Assembly: GCA_021713395.1 (NCBI GenBank)
Contig: JAKJJT010000001.1
Coordinates: forward strand, 310,001-374,000
Origin: Thiotrichales bacterium 19S9-11
GTDB lineage: Bacteria > Pseudomonadota > Gammaproteobacteria > Francisellales > Francisellaceae
Length of the DNA stretch: 64,000 nt
Direction: 5' to 3'
In this document: positions 37,201-45,377 of the stretch, in pieces
Layout of the letters: each line of letters opens with the position of its first letter
Numbering within the stretch: position 1 is the stretch's first letter
Notes under the pieces: generated by a model
The model's input: the letters and a program-made list of their open reading frames with translations, nothing else
The model's database searches: none
Told to the model about the DNA's origin: nothing
Made by a program: the position numbers and the translations under genes

Positions 37201-37726
37201 CAATGGGATAAATATCAAACAAGCCACCACGAATGCTAAATTCACCCTTTGCCTGTACTTGGTTAACATGGTGATAACCTAGTTTTTCAAGATTAAGTCG
37301 ATAGGTTTCTATATTAAGTGAATCATTTTTTTTCAGCATGAAAATAGATTCTTCTAAATACTTATCTGGAGGCATGCGCTTAAGTAATGTATGTATAGAT
37401 GCGATAATTACTTTTTTTGTTTTGCTATGTTTTAAGTGATAGAGTGTTTTTAATCTTTCAGAAATAATATCTTGGCCAGGTGAAAACCTATCATAGGGTA
37501 ATGTTTCTAGATCAGGAAATAAAAATACGGATTTCTCATTAATAAGATAGCAAAGTTCATCATATAGTTGATTTGCTTTTTGAATAGTATCAGTAATAAC
37601 AAGGACAGTATATTTACTTTGTTCTAGTAACTCTGTTATTGCAAAAGATTGGGCACTACCAATAACTGAGCTTAGCGATTTTTTTGTTCCAGGCTTTAGG
37701 TTTATTGATGGTGTAAGACTTAACAT
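34289..37726 (-). CDS. mfd: Transcription-repair coupling factor Mfd
   Basis: 1145-aa DNA translocase that removes RNA polymerase stalled at lesions and recruits UvrA. Architecture in order: UvrB-homology region ('GEFSIRGGLFDIYPI' around residue 160), RNAP-interacting CarD-like domain ('GCAVVHIDHGVGRYEGL', about 475-490), RecG-like helicase domains with Walker A 'CGDVGFGKTEVAMRA' and 'DEEHRFGV', and the C-terminal TRCF domain ('YIPDVHTRLSLYKRIAS'). Length is normal for the family. 54 nt downstream of bcp on the same strand. Confidence 0.98.
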   Translation of the reverse strand: MLSLTPSINLKPGTKKSLSSVIGSAQSFAITELLEQSKYTVLVITDTIQKANQLYDELCYLINEKSVFLFPDLETLPYDRFSPGQDIISERLKTLYHLKHSKTKKVIIASIHTLLKRMPPDKYLEESIFMLKKNDSLNIETYRLNLEKLGYHHVNQVQAKGEFSIRGGLFDIYPIASDAPFRIDLFDDEVDSIRAFDIESQRSESEVDHIRILPTREVKLDNDSINYFTKNWQNTFGQQSLSASTYKDIINGQYVGGIEYYLPLFFEKTNSFFDFLNPNTLVIHINQTFEKAKQHWQDITTEYEQLSHDIERPILTPEAVFIKPTDIYGHLKNFMQVIISKGVKDKSDKLHITTHNDLTVHYQFKQPFNRLLTFIEKNPKKKIILSCDSLGRANILQDQLKSADLSVTYYQHIKNAISSDDQVTLIHAPFSQGFDHKVFTLITESELYSNHAPNYIKPIKADKNLNIAVLKDLSDLTEGCAVVHIDHGVGRYEGLTMLDLGSKPQEYLTLRYANEQKLYVPIQSLNLISRYSGTNLEHAPLNQLGTDRWEKTKEKAAKKIKDIAAELLDIYAKRQLESGFSNNLPNADYLSFAQDFPFETTEDQQKAIDAVIDDLKKEQPMDRLICGDVGFGKTEVAMRACFIAVSNSKQVAILVPTTLLAQQHFNNFSDRFAKSAINVQVLSRFKSEKEQKLILDELKSGKIDIIIGTHKLLSKQIDFANLGLLIIDEEHRFGVSHKEKIKALKANIDILTMTATPIPRTLNMALSSIRDLSIIATPPAKRLSVNTFIREDTPSVIREAITRETLRGGQVYYLHNKVETIFQKAEKLQQLFPNLKVATAHGQMRERQLEQIMFDFQHKRYHILVCTTIIETGIDIPNANTIIIDRADHFGLAQLHQLRGRVGRSHHQAYAYLLIPPWKLLTKDAQKRLEAISDHKSLGAGFILANHDLEIRGAGELLGKEQSGNIEGIGFSLYLELLNRTVEILKEGKEVNEIDFNLISNRLEIELRIPSLIPDDYIPDVHTRLSLYKRIASSSSHQALNDIKIEMIDRFGLLPQATKNLFDIAHLKLQAQPLGIETIQINRSGGRIQFSEPFQFDPIKLIQYVQKSPNDFKLSQQGKLTVKKSLLEAQERIDFIEKLIKALSD

Positions 37727-37780
37727 GTTTAAAGCTATTTATATAGGTTTGAATAGATAGGTATTATAACGGCTAGCAGT

Positions 37781-38254
37781 TTAAGAGCAAGAATCAGAAA
37801 CTTCTTTTAGTACAGCCTCAGCATGCCCACTTACTTTTACTTTCCGCCATTCTTTAATTAACTTTCCTTTAGAGCTAATTAAAAATGTACTTCTTTCAAT
37901 ACCCATATATTTTTTGCCAAACATTGACTTTTCTTTTAAAACATCAAACAGTTTACAAGTGCTTTCATCGCTATCTGATGCTAATTCAAATGGCAGGCTT
38001 AAGTTTTCTTTAAATTTTTCGTGAGATTTTAGACTGTCTCTTGAAATACCAATAATTTCAGTATTATGTTTTTTAAATGTTTGATATAAATCTCTAAAAT
38101 CTTTTGACTCGCTAGTACAGCCAGGTGTGCTATCCTTAGGGTAGAAATAGATGACAAGGTTTTGGCCAATATAGTCTTTTGAATTAAAAGTTAAGTTGGA
38201 TGTCATAGGCAAACTAAAGGAGGGAATATTTTGATCAAAAAATGTACTTGCCAT
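37781..38254 (-). CDS. bcp: Thiol peroxidase Bcp (PrxQ family)
   Basis: 157-aa peroxiredoxin that reduces hydroperoxides. The peroxidatic motif 'YPKDSTPGCTSESKDF' is present. The residue five places after this Cys is Lys, not the resolving Cys found in E. coli Bcp, so any resolving partner must be another Cys (the 'STCKLF' Cys or the one near the C-terminus, SDSCS) or an external thiol. AGGA precedes ATG 38254. Divergent from the yceD-rpmF operon. Confidence 0.93.
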   Translation of the reverse strand: MASTFFDQNIPSFSLPMTSNLTFNSKDYIGQNLVIYFYPKDSTPGCTSESKDFRDLYQTFKKHNTEIIGISRDSLKSHEKFKENLSLPFELASDSDESTCKLFDVLKEKSMFGKKYMGIERSTFLISSKGKLIKEWRKVKVSGHAEAVLKEVSDSCS

Positions 38255-38361
38255 TTTGGTGGTTCCTGTAGTAGTATTCGCAAAGTTAATAAATTGTCAC
38301 AATAATAGTTTAAAATCAAGTAAAACTGTTATATGACATGAAGGCAGAAGGTGTATTAAAA

Positions 38362-38895
38362 ATGAAAACCGTGTTACCAACTCAGATCGATCCAGCTCGC
38401 TATGCTAGAGAGTCTCGCTCATTAAAGGGTGCCGTACCACAGCATATTTTACCTCGTTTAAAAGAAGCACTATATTCTACAAATCATGCAATTGATGTGG
38501 AATTATCATTTCATTTAGACGGGCAAGGTTATGTCGTAATAGAAGGACACCTAAAAACAATTGCTGTATTAGAATGCCAAAGAACACTTGAGCCATTTGA
38601 ATACTCGGTTGATTCAGTATTTAAACTTGTCGTTGTTCGAGATGATCGTATGGCGGAAACGTTATCGAAAGAATATGAACCTTGTATTTTAGATGAAAAT
38701 GGGTTAATTTCTCCCTTAGAGGTGATTGAGGAGGAAATATTACTTAGTTTACCTCTGGTTGCAAAAAAAGAATTAAAAGATTGTGATTTGGATAAAAATA
38801 AGGCATACTACGGCATCTTGAATAAAGAGGTCAAAAGCAATATGCAGAGACCTTTTGAAGGGCTGCTTGACCTAATGAAGCAAAAAGTAAGTTGA
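38362..38895 (+). CDS. yceD: YceD/DUF177 family protein
   Basis: 177-aa protein of the YceD family, almost always encoded directly upstream of rpmF, as here (28 nt). Two or more conserved elements are visible: 'LDGQGYVVIEGHLKTIAVLECQRTLEP', with the family Cys, and 'EEILLSLPLVAKKE'. ATG 38362 is preferred because AAGG lies ~10 nt upstream, whereas the in-frame ATG at 38338 has none. Role linked to 23S rRNA/ribosome assembly in other bacteria and plants; not evident from this sequence alone. Confidence 0.88.
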   Translation: MKTVLPTQIDPARYARESRSLKGAVPQHILPRLKEALYSTNHAIDVELSFHLDGQGYVVIEGHLKTIAVLECQRTLEPFEYSVDSVFKLVVVRDDRMAETLSKEYEPCILDENGLISPLEVIEEEILLSLPLVAKKELKDCDLDKNKAYYGILNKEVKSNMQRPFEGLLDLMKQKVS

Positions 38896-38923
38896 TAGTA
38901 TAAAATAATTCAGGAGCTTAATC

Positions 38924-39106
38924 ATGGCTGTACAACAAAATAGAAAAACTCGTTCTAAGCGAGGCATGCGTCGCTCTCATGATGCATTAAAAGCACAAAC
39001 ACTATCAGTAGATAAAACATCTGGTGAGGTTCATATGCGTCATCATGTAACAGCTGATGGCTATTACCGCGGACGTAAAGTAGTTAATCATGGTGATGAA
39101 GAGTAA
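38924..39106 (+). CDS. rpmF: 50S ribosomal protein L32
   Basis: 60-aa basic protein beginning [22 protein letters not shown], the conserved L32 start. It lacks the paired C-terminal Zn-binding Cys of some L32 forms, having '[18 protein letters not shown]' instead as in E. coli. CAGGAG lies upstream of ATG 38924. It links ribosome synthesis to the lipid operon that follows. Confidence 0.97.
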   Translation: MAVQQNRKTRSKRGMRRSHDALKAQTLSVDKTSGEVHMRHHVTADGYYRGRKVVNHGDEE

Positions 39107-39130
39107 TTAAATAAAATAGGTATCAGTATT

Positions 39131-40186
39131 TTGACTGAGCGTATTATCCTTGCAATTGACGCTATGGGAGGAGATCATGGCGTCAAATCAACAGTTCCTG
39201 GTGCGCTTATTGCACTAAAAGAACATCAAGATATTAGTATCGTATTTGTTGGCCAAAAAAATAAAATTGAGCGAGCACTTAAGCAACATAAAGCTTCTAA
39301 ATATACTGACCGGATTACAATTCACCACGCATCTGAAGTTGTAGGTATGGAAGAGTCGCCTGCTTTAGCACTGCGAAATAAAAAAGATTCATCAATGCGA
39401 GTTGCAATTAACTTAGTCAAAGACGGCCAGGTTAATGCATGCGTTAGTGCTGGTAATACCGGTGCACTTATGGCAACGTCTCGTTTCGTTTTAAAAACAT
39501 TAGCAGATATTGATCGACCTGCTATTGTTTCTCCAATGCCAGGGCTTGATAAACAAACTGGCAAGTCAGTGGCCACTTACATGCTTGATTTAGGAGCAAA
39601 TGTAAATTGTACATCTGAACAATTATTTCAGTTTGCAGTTATGGGGTCAATTCTAGCCTCTGCAATTAGTGGCAATTCTCGACCTCGAGTTGGGCTTTTA
39701 AATATTGGTGAAGAAGACATGAAAGGTCTTGATAGTATAAAGCAAGCATCCAAAATGCTTTATGCAACAGATGCAATTAATTATGTTGGTTTCATTGAGG
39801 GTAATGATATATTTTCTAATCGTGCGGATGTTATTGTTTGTGATGGTTTTGTTGGAAATGTGGCTTTAAAAACAACAGAAGGTGTTGCATCATTAATATC
39901 AAAGATTATTAAAGATGAGTTTTCTTCTGGCCTTATTTCTAGGTTGAGTCTTTTATGTGCATTACCTGTTTTACGTAAAATTAAAAAAAGATTAGATACA
40001 AGACAATATAATGGTGGCAGTTTGCTTGGGTTAAGAGGTATTGTTATTAAAAGCCATGGTGGAGCTGATGCACATGCTTTTGCTGCTGCGATTACAGAGG
40101 CTTATCATGAAGTAAGAAAAGATGTTCCAAGTAAAATTCAAGCAGAAGTTGGTGCGCTATTACAGCAAGCGCAAGAGGATATATAA
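39131..40186 (+). CDS. plsX: Phosphate acyltransferase PlsX
   Basis: 351-aa enzyme that makes acyl-phosphate from acyl-ACP for phospholipid synthesis. 'IILAIDAMGGDHGVKSTVPGAL' at the N-terminus, 'AVSAGNTGALMA'-type segment near 107-118 and 'VVCDGFVGNVALKTTEG' around 235-250 identify it. The only suitable start is TTG 39131, giving MTERIIL; no upstream ATG is in frame. First enzyme gene after rpmF and 3 nt upstream of fabH. Confidence 0.96.
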   Translation: MTERIILAIDAMGGDHGVKSTVPGALIALKEHQDISIVFVGQKNKIERALKQHKASKYTDRITIHHASEVVGMEESPALALRNKKDSSMRVAINLVKDGQVNACVSAGNTGALMATSRFVLKTLADIDRPAIVSPMPGLDKQTGKSVATYMLDLGANVNCTSEQLFQFAVMGSILASAISGNSRPRVGLLNIGEEDMKGLDSIKQASKMLYATDAINYVGFIEGNDIFSNRADVIVCDGFVGNVALKTTEGVASLISKIIKDEFSSGLISRLSLLCALPVLRKIKKRLDTRQYNGGSLLGLRGIVIKSHGGADAHAFAAAITEAYHEVRKDVPSKIQAEVGALLQQAQEDI

Positions 40187-40189
40187 AAA

Positions 40190-41158
40190 ATGCCTTCTTT
40201 TGCAAGAATTAAGTCTACAGGTAGTTACCTTCCTCCAAAAGTAGTCACTAATGATGATTTGGCTGAATTTCTTGAAACATCAGATGAATGGATTAGGCAG
40301 CGTGTAGGTATTGTTTCACGCCATGTCGCAGAAACAGAAACGACAACTGATTTGGCGGAAAAAGCAGCTAAAAATGCAATAGAGTCTGCAGGCCTTGATC
40401 CTAAAAAAATTGGTTTAGTTATCGTTGCAACAGGAACGCCTGATTATTTGATGCCATCAACTGCTTCGATTTTGCAGCATCGTTTAGGTATTGATCATGT
40501 ACCATCATTTGACTTAAGTGCAGCATGTGGTGGCTTTGTTTATGCTTTAGATGTGGCAAAACAGTATATAGAGAATGAATCAATTGAATATGCTTTAGTG
40601 ATTGGCGCAGAGCGTTTATCAAGAGCGTTAGACTGGCAAGACCGCTCAACCAGCGTTTTATTTGGCGACGGAGCTGGTGCCGTGATACTAGGTAAAGATG
40701 ATAGTCATGGGATTAAAGCTTCTGTATTGCATAGTGACGGTCAAGATCTCGAGTTATTAAATGTGCCTAATGCATTACCTAAGTCGCTTTATCAAAATGA
40801 TGCAGAAAGCGCATTATTACAAATGCAAGGCAATAAAGTTTTTAAAAAAGCAGTTTCAAGGCTAAGTATGTTAGCTGATCAGCTGCTTGAAAAGGCAAAT
40901 ATTACTCAAGCACAGTTAGATTGGTTGGTGCCACATCAAGCAAATTTACGTATTCTGGAAGCAACAGCAAAAAAATTATCTTTGCCACTATCACAAGTTA
41001 TTGTCACACTACAGCATCATGGTAATACCTCAGCGGCATCAATTCCATTAGCATTAGATCATGCAGTTAGCTGTGGTAAAATTAAGCGTGAGCAAACATT
41101 GTTAATTGAAGCTTTTGGCGCAGGGTTTGTTTGGGGTGGCATGGTGCTTACATTTTAA
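40190..41158 (+). CDS. fabH: 3-oxoacyl-ACP synthase III FabH
   Basis: 322-aa condensing enzyme that starts fatty-acid synthesis from acetyl-CoA and malonyl-ACP. The catalytic Cys is in 'DLSAACGGFVYAL' (near residue 112), His in 'WLVPHQANLRI' and Asn in 'HHGNTSAASIP', the complete KASIII triad. 'TSDEWIRQRVGI' is also diagnostic. Starts three bases after plsX ends, so probably co-translated. Confidence 0.97.
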   Translation: MPSFARIKSTGSYLPPKVVTNDDLAEFLETSDEWIRQRVGIVSRHVAETETTTDLAEKAAKNAIESAGLDPKKIGLVIVATGTPDYLMPSTASILQHRLGIDHVPSFDLSAACGGFVYALDVAKQYIENESIEYALVIGAERLSRALDWQDRSTSVLFGDGAGAVILGKDDSHGIKASVLHSDGQDLELLNVPNALPKSLYQNDAESALLQMQGNKVFKKAVSRLSMLADQLLEKANITQAQLDWLVPHQANLRILEATAKKLSLPLSQVIVTLQHHGNTSAASIPLALDHAVSCGKIKREQTLLIEAFGAGFVWGGMVLTF

Positions 41159-41203
41159 TTATTACTTCTAATGATTTGATGCGATATTTAAGGAAATTTT
41201 GTT

Positions 41204-42151
41204 ATGTCAGTTAGTTCAAAATTAGCGTTTATTTTTCCAGGACAAGGCTCGCAAAAGCTTGGCATGTTAAATGATTTTTATCAGAAATATACAGTTGTAA
41301 AAGAAACGCTAAAAGAAGCAAATGAAATATTGGGATTTGATTTGTGGGAGATCATGCAAAATGATGAAAATAAGCTATCTCAAACAGCTTTTACGCAGCC
41401 AGCACTACTTGCTTCATCCATTGCAATCTATCGAGTTTTAATTGAGAAAAGTCAGCGTTATCCCATCTTAATGGCAGGTCATAGTCTTGGAGAGTACTCA
41501 GCATTAGTTGCAGCAGGGAGTTTAAGCTTTTCTGATGGGTTAAAACTTGTTCACCTCAGAGGGCAACTAATGCAAGAAGCAGTTGCATCTGATGTGGGTT
41601 CAATGAGTGCAATTTTAGGTTTAGATGATGAAAGTGTTATGTCAGCTTGTCAAAAGGCTCAAGATAAAGGCATTGTTTCAGCTGCTAACTTTAACTCACC
41701 AGGCCAAGTTGTAATTGCTGGAGAAAAAGAAGCTGTAATGTATGCATCTGAAATTGCAAAGGAGTTAGGAGCTAAAAGAGCTCAAATTTTACCTGTTTCT
41801 GTGCCATCACATTGTCTTTTAATGAAGCCTGCAGCATCTAAGTTATTGGATGTGTTAAATAATATAGAGATTAATAAACCTAAAATTAGTGTGCTTCACA
41901 ATGTAGATGTTGAAACACATGCTCATCCAGATGAGATTCGTCATGCACTAGTAAAACAATTATATTCTCCTGTTCAATGGTCAAAAACAATAACAACAAT
42001 TGCTCAAGATGGTGTCAGAGTTTTTGTTGAAGTTGGTAGTGGTAAGGTCTTAACAGGGCTTAATAAACGTATTGTTAAAGATGTAGTAACGATGACAACT
42101 GATCCACTAGAGCACTTTGATCAAGTGCTTAAAACGTTGGCATCAATTTAA
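41204..42151 (+). CDS. fabD: Malonyl-CoA:ACP transacylase FabD
   Basis: 315-aa enzyme that loads malonate onto ACP. 'FIFPGQGSQKLGM' begins the fold, the nucleophile Ser is in 'MAGHSLGEYSAL' (near residue 92), and the His is in 'VPSHCLLMKPAA'. AAGGA lies 9-13 nt before ATG 41204. Central in the fab operon. Confidence 0.97.
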   Translation: MSVSSKLAFIFPGQGSQKLGMLNDFYQKYTVVKETLKEANEILGFDLWEIMQNDENKLSQTAFTQPALLASSIAIYRVLIEKSQRYPILMAGHSLGEYSALVAAGSLSFSDGLKLVHLRGQLMQEAVASDVGSMSAILGLDDESVMSACQKAQDKGIVSAANFNSPGQVVIAGEKEAVMYASEIAKELGAKRAQILPVSVPSHCLLMKPAASKLLDVLNNIEINKPKISVLHNVDVETHAHPDEIRHALVKQLYSPVQWSKTITTIAQDGVRVFVEVGSGKVLTGLNKRIVKDVVTMTTDPLEHFDQVLKTLASI

Positions 42152-42176
42152 TAGATAAAAAGTGAAGGAATTTTAA

Positions 42177-42923
42177 ATGTTTAACCTGTCAGAAAAAACT
42201 GCGCTTGTCACTGGTGCAAGTAGAGGAATTGGTAGAGAAATTGCAAAATACTTAGGCCAATCTGGTTGTTTTGTTATCGCAACAGCAACAAGTAGTACTT
42301 CTTGTCAAAAAATTATGCAGTCACTTAAAGAAGATGGTATTGAAGGTTTTGCTATTGAGCTAAAGATTCAAGATGATGATAGCATAGAGCAATTGCTATC
42401 TCATTTAAAATCAAAGTCAATTGTCATTGATATTCTTGTTAATAATGCTGGAATTACGAGAGATAATTTAGCCATGCGTTTAACAGATGATCAGTGGAGT
42501 GAGGTGATTGATACGAACTTGACAGGTGTTTTTAAGTTAAGTCGAGCTTTAGTTAGAGGGATGATGAAAAAACGTTGGGGTAGAATTATTAATATAGGCT
42601 CAGTTGTCGGTAGCTCTGGTAATCCAGGTCAAGCAAATTATTGTGCTGCAAAAGCAGGATTGATTGGCCTAAGTAAATCATTAGCATTAGAATTAGCAAC
42701 GAGAGGAATTACCGTGAATGTGATTTCTCCTGGGTTTATTCAAACAGATATGACAGCAGAGTTAACAGATAAGCAAAAAGAAGCAATTATTCATCAAGTG
42801 CCATCACAGTCAATGGGTGAGCCAGCAGACATTGCAGCAGCAGCAACTTATCTAGCTTCTCAAGAAGCAGCTTATGTGACTGGACACACGCTTCATGTTA
42901 ATGGTGGTCTTTATATGGCGTGA
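42177..42923 (+). CDS. fabG: 3-oxoacyl-ACP reductase FabG
   Basis: 248-aa NADPH-dependent short-chain dehydrogenase for the first reduction of the elongation cycle. Cofactor motif 'VTGASRGIG' near residues 11-19, 'NNAGITRD', the 'GSVVGSSGNPGQANYCAAKAG' stretch holding Ser-Tyr-Lys (Y...K), and 'ISPGFIQTDM'. GAAGGA lies before ATG 42177. Confidence 0.97.
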   Translation: MFNLSEKTALVTGASRGIGREIAKYLGQSGCFVIATATSSTSCQKIMQSLKEDGIEGFAIELKIQDDDSIEQLLSHLKSKSIVIDILVNNAGITRDNLAMRLTDDQWSEVIDTNLTGVFKLSRALVRGMMKKRWGRIINIGSVVGSSGNPGQANYCAAKAGLIGLSKSLALELATRGITVNVISPGFIQTDMTAELTDKQKEAIIHQVPSQSMGEPADIAAAATYLASQEAAYVTGHTLHVNGGLYMA

Positions 42924-43011
42924 GGTTATAAAAACCTTGCAAAAATACAATAGTACAATAAAATGGCACTAATAATTGACAAAATATTTAGTAAAATATG
43001 AGGAAAATAAC

Positions 43012-43245
43012 ATGAGTGAAATTGAATCAAGAGTAAAAAAAATTATTGCAGATCAATTAAACGTTGATGAAAAAGACGTTGTGCCTGAGGCTTCATTTAT
43101 TGATGATCTAGGTGCTGACTCATTAGATACGGTTGAATTGGTTATGGCTTTAGAAGAAGAGTTTGAAACTGATATTCCTGATGAAGAAGCAGAAAAAATC
43201 AAAACTGTACAAGATGTGATTAATTATATTAATGAAAATAAGTAG
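43012..43245 (+). CDS. acpP: Acyl carrier protein AcpP
   Basis: 77-aa strongly acidic carrier. The phosphopantetheine Ser is in '[15 protein letters not shown]' (residue 37). ATG 43012 with GAGGA about 8 nt upstream is chosen; an in-frame start at 42976 would add 12 residues unlike the family. Followed by a strong hairpin that could lower expression of fabF relative to acpP. Confidence 0.98.
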   Translation: MSEIESRVKKIIADQLNVDEKDVVPEASFIDDLGADSLDTVELVMALEEEFETDIPDEEAEKIKTVQDVINYINENK

Positions 43246-43295
43246 TTTTTGCTTATTGAATTTTTGTAGAAAGTTTATTTTTAATTATTGTAGGG

Positions 43296-43335
43296 TCAGC
43301 GCTAATGAAAATCTCATTAAGCGCTGATTTTGTAT
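43296..43335 (+). terminator. Hairpin attenuator between acpP and fabF
   Basis: TCAGCGCT + AATGA (43296-43308) pairs with TCATT + AGCGCTGA (ending 43327), with a single bulged A, and is followed by TTTTGTATTT. The stem is long and GC-containing. It lies about 50 nt after acpP and 67 nt before fabF, so it may partly end transcription and keep acpP mRNA in excess. Confidence 0.72.
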
Positions 43336-43394
43336 TTAAAGCATTAAAATGTCTATGTATTGATGTTTTTTTAGAGTTTAAGGAGTAAGGCATC

Positions 43395-44642
43395 ATGAAA
43401 TCACCAAGACGTGTTGTTGTTACTGGTTTAGGTATGATTTCACCAGTTGGGTTGAATTTAAAAGATAGTTGGGAAAATATCAAAAAAGGTCAAAGTGGTG
43501 TTGCAAAGCTAGAGGGATTTGACTTGCCAGGGCCGGATTTAAGTGAGTTTAAAGCGCAAATTGCAGCACAGGTAAAAGGGTATAATCCAGAAGATTATTT
43601 TAATACAAAAGAATTAAAAAAATTAGATGTTGTATTACAGTATGGTTTAATTGCAACAGATGAGGCAGTCAAAGACTCAGGTTTTGAAGTTACAGAAGAA
43701 AATGCACATCGTATTGGTATTTCTGTTTCATCTGGTATTGGTGGTATTACAACAATTGAAAATATTCGTCAGCAATTAGATAATAAAGGTACGAAAGTTT
43801 CCCCTTTTTGTATTCCAGCGTGTTTAATTAATATGATTTCTGGCCATGCTTCAATTAAGTATGGTTTAAAAGGTCCTAACTTAGCGATTGTAACTGCTTG
43901 TAGTACAGGAACACATAATATTGGTAATGCTGCTCGCCTAATTGCTTATGGTGATGCTGATATTATGATTGCAGGTGGGGCAGAGAAAGCATCAACAGCT
44001 GTTGGCATGGCAGGCTTTGCTGCAGCTAGAGCATTATCAACTAGAAATGATGACCCTGAGCATGCTTCTCGTCCATGGGATAAGGATCGTGATGGTTTTG
44101 TCTTAGGTGATGGCGCTGGTGCGATAGTGATTGAAGAATATGAGCATGCAAAACGCCGTGGTGCAAAAATTTATGCTGAATTAATCGGCTATGGAGTCTC
44201 TGGTGATGCGTATCATATGACTGCACCTGATAGCGCAGGTACTTTTTTATGTATGGATAATGCACTTAAGGATGCAGAGATTGATCCTTCTGAGCTTGAT
44301 TATATTAATGCACATGGCACATCAACACCAATTGGTGACTTAAATGAAAGTCAAACCATTGAAAAAATGATGGGTTCTGATGCAAATAAGGTAGCTGTTA
44401 GTTCAACAAAATCAATGATCGGTCATCTACTCGGTGCTGCAGGCGCAGTTGAAGCAATTTTTACGATTTTATCTATTCGTGATCAAGTTGCACCGCCAAC
44501 GATTAATCTATTAGAACCAGGCGAAGGTTGTAATTTAGACTATGTGCCAGGCCAGGCAAGAGATATGGAAATTAACATAGCAATGTCTAACTCATTTGGC
44601 TTTGGTGGCACTAATGGCGCGTTAATATTTAAGAAAGTATAG
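43395..44642 (+). CDS. fabF: 3-oxoacyl-ACP synthase II FabF
   Basis: 415-aa elongating condensing enzyme. The Cys-His-His triad is visible in 'TACSTGTHNIG', 'NAHGTSTPIGD' and 'KSMIGHLLGAAG'. Starts MKSPRRVVVTGLGMISPVG with AAGGAG upstream. Last gene of the fab cluster. No fabA/fabB or fabI/fabZ here; they must be elsewhere. Confidence 0.97.
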   Translation: MKSPRRVVVTGLGMISPVGLNLKDSWENIKKGQSGVAKLEGFDLPGPDLSEFKAQIAAQVKGYNPEDYFNTKELKKLDVVLQYGLIATDEAVKDSGFEVTEENAHRIGISVSSGIGGITTIENIRQQLDNKGTKVSPFCIPACLINMISGHASIKYGLKGPNLAIVTACSTGTHNIGNAARLIAYGDADIMIAGGAEKASTAVGMAGFAAARALSTRNDDPEHASRPWDKDRDGFVLGDGAGAIVIEEYEHAKRRGAKIYAELIGYGVSGDAYHMTAPDSAGTFLCMDNALKDAEIDPSELDYINAHGTSTPIGDLNESQTIEKMMGSDANKVAVSSTKSMIGHLLGAAGAVEAIFTILSIRDQVAPPTINLLEPGEGCNLDYVPGQARDMEINIAMSNSFGFGGTNGALIFKKV

Positions 44643-44652
44643 ATGCTTTCTT
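44631..44652. terminator. Two-way hairpin at the fabF / cytochrome b561 junction
   Basis: AAGAAAG (44631-44637) pairs with CTTTCTT (44646-44652), covering both stop codons of the converging genes. Short AT-rich stem; it could mark the end of both transcripts. Confidence 0.4.
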
Positions 44653-45163
44653 AAAACATTGCCCTTGTAATACCATCTTTTTTAAATGCATGATAAAGTG
44701 CGCCAAGGACATGAAGGCCAACCAATATACTTAGTGCAATGGCGCCATAAATATGAAATGGAAAAACTTGAGAACCTAAAGAAGGATTTGGGTTAACTAT
44801 TTGAGGTAGTTGAATCATATAAAACCAATCAAGTGGTTTATTAAATAATAGAGAAGCCACATAACCGCTTAAGCCCATTATAATTACAGAAAGGTATAGT
44901 AAAAAATGGATGAATTTTGCAAAATAAATTTGATGTTTGTGTATGGAAGTAGGATAAGGTGGTCTTTTATAAAATAGCCTTCTAAGTAAAAGCAGTATGG
45001 CAACAACTAAACCTAATAATCCAAGTGATTTATGTATGATCATAAAGTCTTTAGCACTAATTGACGCAAATATTGCATCAAAACCATAACCAATTAGTAT
45101 TTGAGCAAAAATAATTAAAATCAATAAAAAATGTAGAATTCGGATTGAGATAGGGTGTTTCAT
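44651..45163 (-). CDS. cybB: Cytochrome b561 family protein
   Basis: 170-aa four-helix di-heme membrane protein of the prokaryotic cytochrome b561 (CybB) family. Candidate heme His residues lie in 'IRILHFLLIL' (helix 1), 'MIIHKSLGLLG' (helix 2), 'AKFIHFLLYL' (helix 3) and 'GLHVLGALYHAF' (helix 4). ATG 45163 with GGAAG a few bases upstream is the start; the frame could extend to a TTG at 45175 but that would put the Shine-Dalgarno inside the gene. Quinol-linked electron transfer, possibly to superoxide, is known for CybB. Divergent from ahpC-ahpD. Confidence 0.86.
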   Translation of the reverse strand: MKHPISIRILHFLLILIIFAQILIGYGFDAIFASISAKDFMIIHKSLGLLGLVVAILLLLRRLFYKRPPYPTSIHKHQIYFAKFIHFLLYLSVIIMGLSGYVASLLFNKPLDWFYMIQLPQIVNPNPSLGSQVFPFHIYGAIALSILVGLHVLGALYHAFKKDGITRAMF

Positions 45164-45294
45164 GTGAGCTTCCAAAATCTTGTTTAATAATAGTTAGATT
45201 AGTCTCTTTAATTTTAGATAGCAAAGCAAATCAAGAATCTTCAAATAAGAAAAAATTATTAAATCAATAAAAACAATATATTTTATTTATCATA

Positions 45295-45322
45295 TTGACG
45301 TTGTTATGATTATCAGTATACC
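45295..45322 (+). promoter_or_regulatory. Candidate sigma-70 promoter of ahpC-ahpD
   Basis: TTGACG (45295-45300) and TATACC (45317-45322) are separated by 16 nt, about 55 nt before the ahpC start. A good -35 match and fair -10. OxyR control is plausible but I see no full OxyR box. Confidence 0.5.
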
Positions 45323-45377
45323 GAAAAAGTCGGGACTTAAATAAGATAACAAATAATAAATACGAAGGAGTATTGTC

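Noticed and set aside
45280-45316. Imperfect inverted repeats upstream of ahpC as an OxyR box.
   Set aside because: Only partial ATAG/CTAT-like matches with wrong spacing; not enough to call a site.
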